A stretch of DNA of 64,000 bases from Metabacillus mangrovi (GTDB lineage Bacteria > Bacillota > Bacilli > Bacillales > Bacillaceae): NCBI RefSeq assembly GCF_009711125.1, contig NZ_WMIB01000001.1, forward strand, positions 248,001-312,000, given 5' to 3'. The notes under the pieces are model-generated. The model did not search any database. It was not told the origin of the DNA and saw only the letters and a program-made list of their open reading frames with translations. Shown here in pieces: positions 58,925-64,000 of the stretch. The position numbers and the translations under genes were made by a program. Each line of letters begins with the position of its first letter. Position 1 is the first letter of the stretch.

Positions 58925-59581
58925 TTAGTCCAATTTAATGCTGCTCGAAACCTCTGTTCCCAGTATCGCCTGCTTCGACAGCTGATCGGCCTCTTTGTTT
59001 TCTTTTCTGGGCACTGCTTCATAGCTTGCAGTCAGGCTGAGCCTTGAAAAGATGTCTTCTATCCTGGATATCCACGTCTGATGCTGTCCTTCATAGGCGG
59101 GCCATTCACCTGACATCTGGTTTATAACCACAAGGGAGTCACCTTTAATGGTCAGCTCCTGCCCCCTTGCGCCAAGCTCCTCCAAATGCCGGACGGCCAT
59201 CAGCAGAGCAGCAAATTCCGCTTCATTGCTCGTTTCCAGTCCATCGAGCTTCAGGTTGATCCGGACTCTGTGCTTCCTGTGTCCAAGGCTGTAGTAGATA
59301 GCAGCTCCCGTACCGCTTTGTCCTGTATCTTTATCAAAGCTCCCGTCAAAAAAAACGGTGATGCTTGACGGTTCATGTTTCATTTCTTCAAGAAGTCTGC
59401 CCAGCTCTTTCTTCGTCCAGGTGACTCCCCTCGTGTCTTCAAATTCGATGCTTTTGGTGCGGCCGGTCTTCTCCAGATCCTCTGAAATTTTTAAAGCCGC
59501 TGAAGCATCCAATTCATCTGATTGAAAAGAGAGTGTCTGTTTTTTCGGAGAAACATATGTCCAATGTAAACGAACCTTCAT
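58925..59581 (-). CDS. ypeP: YpeP, RNase HI-like protein
   Basis: A 218-residue protein. A ~70-residue N-terminal arm precedes an RNase H domain. The acidic catalytic set appears complete: Asp in VFFDGSFD, Glu in SNEAEFAAL, Asp in TIKGDSLVV and Asp in ENKEADQLSKQ. It may cleave RNA in RNA-DNA hybrids, though some YpeP-type proteins are thought inactive. GGGAGG precedes the ATG. It lies back to back with a second RNase H-like gene (ypdQ). Confidence 0.85.
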   Translation of the reverse strand: MKVRLHWTYVSPKKQTLSFQSDELDASAALKISEDLEKTGRTKSIEFEDTRGVTWTKKELGRLLEEMKHEPSSITVFFDGSFDKDTGQSGTGAAIYYSLGHRKHRVRINLKLDGLETSNEAEFAALLMAVRHLEELGARGQELTIKGDSLVVINQMSGEWPAYEGQHQTWISRIEDIFSRLSLTASYEAVPRKENKEADQLSKQAILGTEVSSSIKLD

Positions 59582-59769
59582 TGCCGGCCCTCCCGAAATA
59601 CTTAAAGAATTTTATTTTTACCGGCCCTGCCGTCTGATTACTGTTCATCTTTCTTAACCGGTGACCTCTTCCTATGCTACACTGAAAAGAGGTTTTGCAT
59701 GCTGCATTTTCATATTTTATCATGTAAGAGGCTATAATTGCACGATATTGCAAGCGGAGGGAAAGCTTT

Positions 59770-60153
59770 ATGATCGAAGTATTCATTGACGGAGCAAGCG
59801 CGGGCGACCCGGGGCCGTCTGGTGCCGGAATCGTCATTAAAGGCAGCGGGATTTTTGAATCCTTTTCTTATCCTCTCGGCACGATGTCCAATCATGAAGC
59901 CGAGTTTCATGCCCTTGTATACGGTTTAAAAGTTTGCATAGACAAGGGCTACCGCATTGTTTCTTTTAAAACCGATTCGCAGATTGTAGAAAAAGCGGCA
60001 GAAACCCGCTATGTGAAGAACCGGCAATTTGCCGGACTGTTATCAGAGGCAGAGCAGCTGATGGATCAGCTTGATTTATTTTTTATAAAATGGATTCCAT
60101 CCAAGCAAAATCCGGCTGACCGCTATGCGAAGGACGGCATCCGCATGAATTAA
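59770..60153 (+). CDS. ypdQ: YpdQ, RNase HI-like protein
   Basis: A 127-residue RNase H fold protein: EVFIDGASAGDPGPSGAGI (first Asp), MSNHEAEFHALVYGL (Glu), VSFKTDSQIV (Asp) and PADRYAKDG (last Asp). The DEDD set is intact although the basic loop of E. coli RNase HI is lacking. B. subtilis YpdQ belongs here. Its size is that of a bare catalytic domain. GGAGGG lies upstream of the ATG. Confidence 0.87.
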   Translation: MIEVFIDGASAGDPGPSGAGIVIKGSGIFESFSYPLGTMSNHEAEFHALVYGLKVCIDKGYRIVSFKTDSQIVEKAAETRYVKNRQFAGLLSEAEQLMDQLDLFFIKWIPSKQNPADRYAKDGIRMN

Positions 60154-60185
60154 AAAACAGCCAGCAGATGCTGACTTAACAGATG

Positions 60186-60452
60186 CTATAACAGCTGAAG
60201 GGATTTTACTTTTTCAAGCGCCTGTGCTTTGGATCTGACTTTCCCTTCAACGAACCTTTCAAGCAGGGACATAAAAAAAGATCCTTCGAATGACTTCTGA
60301 ATTTTCAATGTCATTTCGATAGCTGCGATCACCTGTCTGTCATCGGCTCCGGTATACGTCTTGCCGAAGTATATAAAACCGATGGTCTCATCCCCGAACT
60401 TGAATCCCCTGCCGTATAAATCGTCCAGGTAATCTCCGAGATTCAATGCCAT
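60186..60452 (-). CDS. Small uncharacterised protein (DUF6123-like)
   Basis: An 88-residue protein, MALNLGDYLDDLYGRGFKFG at its start, with GFIYFGKTYTGADDRQVIAA in the middle. I recall a Bacillus family (DUF6123) of this look beside ypcP, but cannot confirm it. AAAGGCGGGG precedes the ATG. It lies downstream of ypcP on the same strand, beyond its terminator. Confidence 0.6.
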   Translation of the reverse strand: MALNLGDYLDDLYGRGFKFGDETIGFIYFGKTYTGADDRQVIAAIEMTLKIQKSFEGSFFMSLLERFVEGKVRSKAQALEKVKSLQLL

Positions 60453-60527
60453 ACCAATTTCCCCGCCTTTACAGAATCTTCTGGCCGCACGTTAAAATTC
60501 TACGCTAAAATCCGCCAAAATTCCAGC

Positions 60528-60567
60528 AAAAAACAAAACTCCTGAATGGCTGGAGCCATTCAGGAGC
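60528..60567 (-). terminator. Terminator of ypcP
   Basis: CTCCTGAATGGCT and AGCCATTCAGGAG form a 13-pair stem followed on the minus strand by TTTTGTTTTTT. Confidence 0.92.
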
Positions 60568-60583
60568 GGGGGATGCACTTCTC

Positions 60584-61477
60584 TCAGCCCACACTTCTTT
60601 CAGCCGCTCTTTTAATGAGGCTGTCTATTCCTCTGATCTCTGTATCAAGCAGCCATTTTTGGGCAGCTTTCAGATCAATTTCCAGGTCGGCTTCCTCCAG
60701 TACGTATTCAAGAGGGACACTGCAGTGAATCTCTGCAAGACTGCGGGAAAGGTGCAGCATTTCAAGATCCTCTTCGATTTTTTTCCGCTGCCCCGGAGTA
60801 AGCAGATGAAGGTTTTCAAGCATCCCGTCGATGGACAGGTGCTCCTGAATCAGCTTGTAGGCTGTTTTTTCGCCAATTCCTCTGACTCCCGGATAGTTAT
60901 CACTGGAATCTCCCATCAATCCTTTCACATCAATGAGTTTGGAAGGATGGATCCCTTTTTCCTCCTGAAAAAGCTCGGCAGTGTAAATAAGATACTGGCC
61001 CATTCCTTTTTGAAGGAGCACGACATTGACCCGGTCATCCAAAAGCTGCAGAAGATCACGGTCACCTGTAAGGATGGTGATGTTCTTGTCCTTTTTATGT
61101 CCGCATGCAATCGTTCCAATGCAGTCATCCGCTTCATAACCGGCTACGCCTACGTTTGGAATGCCAAGAGAAGCTGTGGCCTCCTTCGCCATTTCAAATT
61201 GCGGCAGCAATTCTACCGGCGGCTCATTGCGGTTGGCTTTGTAGGATTGGAAGGATTCTGTGCGGAAGGTTTTGCTTCCCATATCCCAGCAGCAGATGAC
61301 CTGCTGCGGCTTAAAGGCATCGATGCTCATGAGCAAATGCTTCATAAAACCGCTTACCGCATTTGTCGGCACCCCTTTGCTGTTAATCATGAAATTGCCG
61401 TAAACAGATGTCGCAAAAAACGCTCTGAAAAGCAGCGCCATTCCATCTACGAGCAGCAAATCTGTTTTTCTTTCCAT
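60584..61477 (-). CDS. ypcP: YpcP, 5'-3' exonuclease (PolA-N-like)
   Basis: A 297-residue stand-alone version of the 5' nuclease domain of DNA polymerase I: LLLVDGMALLFRAFFA, GYEADDCIGTIA, LTGDRDLLQLLDD, IDVKGLMGDSSDNYPGVRGIGEKTA (metal-binding acids and helix-hairpin-helix). It should remove RNA primers and flaps at Okazaki fragments. AAAGGAG precedes the ATG. Full length. Confidence 0.93.
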   Translation of the reverse strand: MERKTDLLLVDGMALLFRAFFATSVYGNFMINSKGVPTNAVSGFMKHLLMSIDAFKPQQVICCWDMGSKTFRTESFQSYKANRNEPPVELLPQFEMAKEATASLGIPNVGVAGYEADDCIGTIACGHKKDKNITILTGDRDLLQLLDDRVNVVLLQKGMGQYLIYTAELFQEEKGIHPSKLIDVKGLMGDSSDNYPGVRGIGEKTAYKLIQEHLSIDGMLENLHLLTPGQRKKIEEDLEMLHLSRSLAEIHCSVPLEYVLEEADLEIDLKAAQKWLLDTEIRGIDSLIKRAAERSVG

Positions 61478-61549
61478 CCTGATCGCTCCTTTTCATACCT
61501 TGTTACATGGTATCATAAAAGGCTTTAGAGAAAAATGGAGACAGATGGA

Positions 61550-61582
61550 AAAGACTGAATCCGGAAGGATTCAGTCTTGTTT
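61550..61582 (-). terminator. Terminator overlapping the end of the small spore-protein gene
   Basis: AAGACTGAATCC and GGATTCAGTCTT form a 12-pair stem. The TGA of the small gene at 61571 lies inside it. Confidence 0.82.
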
Positions 61583-61708
61583 TTTAGAACTGTTCAATTT
61601 AGCTGTTTCCGCTTCCGCATAAGAAGCGAATTCGTTTTCAAAGCCATTTTTCTTTTTGGCGCTGTTGTTTGCCATTGCATTGCTGTTGGCTGCTTTTGTT
61701 TTGCCCAA
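61571..61708 (-). CDS. Small gamma-type SASP-like protein
   Basis: A 45-residue polar protein, MGKTKAANSNAMANNSAKKK then NGFENEFASYAEAET and a KLNSSKKQD tail. FENEFAS resembles the FGTEFAS block of gamma-type small acid-soluble spore proteins (SspE), here as a single copy. It starts with TTG behind AAAGGGGG. In B. subtilis the unrelated sspL lies at this site before ypcP, so a spore protein in this position is consistent. It would serve as an amino acid store in spores, if it is truly of that class. Confidence 0.6.
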   Translation of the reverse strand: MGKTKAANSNAMANNSAKKKNGFENEFASYAEAETAKLNSSKKQD

Positions 61709-61740
61709 AGCACTAACCCCCTTTCAAGAGGTGTTATGCT

Positions 61741-62034
61741 TTATTGTCTCCCGCTATGAGGAAACTTTGCACTTTCATTCTTTCTTTCCACAAACTCCCT
61801 GACCATCTGTGGGGACACCGTTTTTCTCAGCGAAAGGTTTACTTTCCCGGCCAGCTTATTTAGCTCTATTGTAATGAGGTTTATTTCTTCTACAGAGAAC
61901 GGTGCGCCGTTTTCGCACTGAAGCACTGCCTTTTCGATCTCCTGTTCTCTCCGGTTATCAAGCATGATAAAACGCTGTACATCTTCATTCTGATTTTGAG
62001 AATGTCTGCTGATCGCTTTGTGAACTTCCTCCAT
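61741..62034 (-). CDS. ypbS: YpbS, DUF2533 family
   Basis: A 97-residue helical, charged protein (MEEVHKAISRHSQNQNEDVQ at the start; INLITIELNKLAGKVNL in the middle) matching YpbS by position and look. Function unknown. GAGGAGAGG precedes the ATG and the gene begins right at the stop of the 60-residue gene, so it belongs to the dynamin operon. Confidence 0.82.
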   Translation of the reverse strand: MEEVHKAISRHSQNQNEDVQRFIMLDNRREQEIEKAVLQCENGAPFSVEEINLITIELNKLAGKVNLSLRKTVSPQMVREFVERKNESAKFPHSGRQ

Positions 62035-62217
62035 TTATACCTCTCCTCTTTTTTTCATCAATTTTTTCACCTGCTCCTTAGGCTCCCAGCACTGAAACGA
62101 ATATTCCGGCCTTGTTTCGTAGCCAAGCCGGCTGCAAGTGTAAATCATGCCGGCACCGGAGCTGTTTTTAGCGGAGCGGAAGTGAACGCAGGCCGCACAG
62201 CAGCGGTATGCCTTCAT
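62035..62217 (-). CDS. Small Cys-rich protein coupled to dynamin gene
   Basis: A 60-residue protein starting MKAYRCCAACVHF with CC-x2-C and later YTCSRLGY and FQCWEPKEQ, a likely four-Cys metal site. Its ATG overlaps the dynamin stop by four bases (ATGA) behind GGAAGG, so translation is coupled. I do not recognise the family. Confidence 0.68.
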   Translation of the reverse strand: MKAYRCCAACVHFRSAKNSSGAGMIYTCSRLGYETRPEYSFQCWEPKEQVKKLMKKRGEV

Positions 62218-64000
62218 AGTCCTTCCATCCACTCATAAGATTGCTTTAGAGCTGCCTGCAGTTCATCCGCTGATTGGCGGTCGCTGTACAGCTCTTTAAG
62301 CCCTTCCACATATGCTGCTGCATCCCGGCTGAATTTACTGCAGATGCCATCTGCAGATGCCAGAAGCGCTTCCCTGTATTCGCTTGCGAACATGGCTTGT
62401 TTTTCAGCCAGAGAGTTTTCCAGTTCTTTTTGCAGCTTTTCCCATATTGCCATACTCATTTTGGCACGTTCATTTTTTTCAAAAAAGGCTTTTGTGCCCG
62501 TAAAAAGATTCAGCTCTTTCTGAAAATGTCCGGAGGTGCTTGAAACGATCTGATCGGTGTGAGGAGTACCGAGCTCCTTAAATTCCGGCAGCGTCAGCCC
62601 TTCCAGCTGCATGATCGACCCAAGATTCAAAGCCATTCTCTCCCCGATCGCCTCAGACTGTTTGCGTACTGCATTTTCACTGCGGAGCGAGATGGCCTGC
62701 AGCTCCTGAATCAGCCTCCGGTCAACTGCCTGCAGCAATTCATTCATCTGCTCAGAAAGAATTTGTTTCGCACTGCCGTCCTGGTTGAAAATGCCGGGAT
62801 GGAAATGTTCTTTGAAAAGATCAGAAAATTGAAGGCTGAGCCTCTGAAGCAAATAATAAAATTGCTCCTGTATCTCCTGGTTCACCTTACTGACAAACGG
62901 CTCCCTGTCTTCCTGCTTCAAATACCGATCCGCTTCATCCAGCTCTTTTTCCCTGCGCTGCAGGACAGCCTGCTTCTCTTCACTGCTTTTATTCATCTCA
63001 CCTGCATAATCAGCCATCTGGCGGACTGTGCCTGCCATCTCATCTTTCAGAGATGAAACGGCAGTCCGGATGAGATCTTTTTCAATAAAACTGGACAGGT
63101 CCTGCTGAAAAAGCCCGAATTCGGAAGGAACAGCCATCGGGACTCCGGCAAGCTCATGCAGGCTGGAAATGCCGTACATCCTCGGCTTGCGGACACCCTC
63201 TTCTAGAAATTGTGATGCGATATACTGTTTGACGAGCGCTGCTTCTGCTGAATCTTTTGCAAGATCGACAGCATTGATTAAAAAGAACATTTTGTCTAAT
63301 GAGAAGGAGTCCTTTACTCTTCCCAGCTGGCGGATGAACTCCCGGTCGCCTTTTGAAAACGGATGGTTATAATACGTCACATACAGTAATGCATCTGATT
63401 TTTTTATAAATTCAAAAGCGACATGAGTATGCCTTTTATGAAGAGAGTCTGCTCCCGGCGTGTCCACGAGCGTAATCCCTTTTCTTGTAAGAGGACAGTC
63501 GTAATAGATGACTGCCTCCTCTGTAAGAACCGCTAGCTTTTCCTCTGAAACAAAAGGTGCAAAGTCATCGAGGCCGGTCTGGATCACCGGGTCTTCATTT
63601 TCTTGTGCCGTCCCTAGTCCTTCTGCGTACACCGTCAGAAGGGCCTGCTGCCTTGCATCAGCCTTCCCCGTCTCCAGTGCCCCGAGCACTCCCTCCAGCA
63701 AGCCCTTATAGCCGCCTGAGAGAATGTTGACTTCCGGCCAGATTTCCTTCAGCTCTTTTTCCACCTGCCGGACCGTTTTTCTTTTTACCAGGACCGTTCC
63801 ATGCGGATGCTCATCAGTGACCGGAACGATCCTGTTGATGGCTGCTGTGGTCGGATTAGGGGAGGACGGCAGCACTTTTCCTCCAAGAAGCGCGTTCGCT
63901 GCAGAGGACTTGCCGGCACTGAACGCTCCGAATAAGGCAATCGTAAACGTCCTCTTTTCAAGGCGCCGTGCTTTTTCGCGAATAAGCCTGCTCCTGCCAT
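62214..64000 (-). CDS. dynA: Dynamin-like GTPase DynA (YpbR), C-terminal part, 5' end outside window
   Basis: About 595 residues are present and the frame stays open to the window edge. The P-loop GAFSAGKSSAAN lies near 63930, TTAAINRI is the switch 1 region, LVDTPGADSLHKRH is G3 and INAVDLA is G4. Long coiled-coil stretches follow (KQAVLQRREKELDEADRYL and the C-terminal helices). B. subtilis DynA is a double dynamin of about 1190 residues that fuses membranes and helps phage defence. This fragment would be its second half, though a single-dynamin protein cannot be ruled out. Confidence 0.88.
   Translation of the reverse strand, partial: GRSRLIREKARRLEKRTFTIALFGAFSAGKSSAANALLGGKVLPSSPNPTTAAINRIVPVTDEHPHGTVLVKRKTVRQVEKELKEIWPEVNILSGGYKGLLEGVLGALETGKADARQQALLTVYAEGLGTAQENEDPVIQTGLDDFAPFVSEEKLAVLTEEAVIYYDCPLTRKGITLVDTPGADSLHKRHTHVAFEFIKKSDALLYVTYYNHPFSKGDREFIRQLGRVKDSFSLDKMFFLINAVDLAKDSAEAALVKQYIASQFLEEGVRKPRMYGISSLHELAGVPMAVPSEFGLFQQDLSSFIEKDLIRTAVSSLKDEMAGTVRQMADYAGEMNKSSEEKQAVLQRREKELDEADRYLKQEDREPFVSKVNQEIQEQFYYLLQRLSLQFSDLFKEHFHPGIFNQDGSAKQILSEQMNELLQAVDRRLIQELQAISLRSENAVRKQSEAIGERMALNLGSIMQLEGLTLPEFKELGTPHTDQIVSSTSGHFQKELNLFTGTKAFFEKNERAKMSMAIWEKLQKELENSLAEKQAMFASEYREALLASADGICSKFSRDAAAYVEGLKELYSDRQSADELQAALKQSYEWMEGL

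Overview
The window is a stretch of a Bacillaceae chromosome. The right two thirds keep the gene order known from the Bacillus subtilis yp* region: ypmT-ypmS-ypmR-ypmQ-degV-ypmP-ilvA, yplP-yplQ, dfrA-thyB, ypjQ-ypjP, ypiP, brxA (yphP), ilvD, ypgR-ypgQ, bsaA, metA, ugtP, cspD, ypeQ-ypeP, ypdQ, ypcP, ypbS and ypbR (dynA). Strong AGGAGG-type ribosome binding sites, frequent TTG/GTG starts, small spore proteins and hairpin-plus-T terminators fit a spore-forming Firmicute. The species cannot be fixed from the sequence alone.

The left third (about 1.1-22.7 kb) is an accessory island that appears devoted to the spore surface. It holds a YjcZ-like small protein and a Cys/His/Trp-rich repeat protein. 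It also holds a sugar-nucleotide operon (UDP-GlcNAc 4,6-dehydratase/5-epimerase, an RmlD-like reductase, a UDP-GlcNAc 2-epimerase and another SDR), plus a second epimerase and a glycosyltransferase. Next come seven related modular proteins in three minus-strand operons. Their parts are a ~115-residue N-terminal domain, Thr-rich collagen-like G-X-Y stalks and two kinds of C-terminal domain. Three are N-stalk-C proteins; the others are N alone (two), N+C without stalk (one) and C alone (one). Four more glycosyltransferase genes lie between and beside these operons. I infer that the island makes and glycosylates a spore filament nap analogous to, but distinct in its domains from, the BclA system.

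From 22.7 to 30 kb are stress and maintenance genes: a fused MsrA-MsrB, a MarR regulator with an MFS exporter, TrhO, a zinc-ribbon protein, an alpha/beta hydrolase and a DUF4397 protein. This part contains a tandem array of ~185-bp units built from palindromes (25.9-26.4 kb).

From 30 to 64 kb are mostly conserved housekeeping genes: folate and thymidylate (dfrA-thyB, fhs), branched-chain and methionine synthesis (ilvA, ilvD, metA), lipid anchor synthesis (ugtP), redox (brxA, bsaA), RNase H-like proteins, an exonuclease and the edge of a dynamin-like protein. Noteworthy here are about 28 copies of a ~20-bp repeat at 42.85-43.42 kb beside a 24-residue membrane peptide, a YplP that lacks the GAFTGA loop, a ypjP gene that seems to start with ATT, and a 134-bp reiterated Bacillaceae intergenic element before metA. 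No tRNA, rRNA, CRISPR array or insertion sequence was seen.
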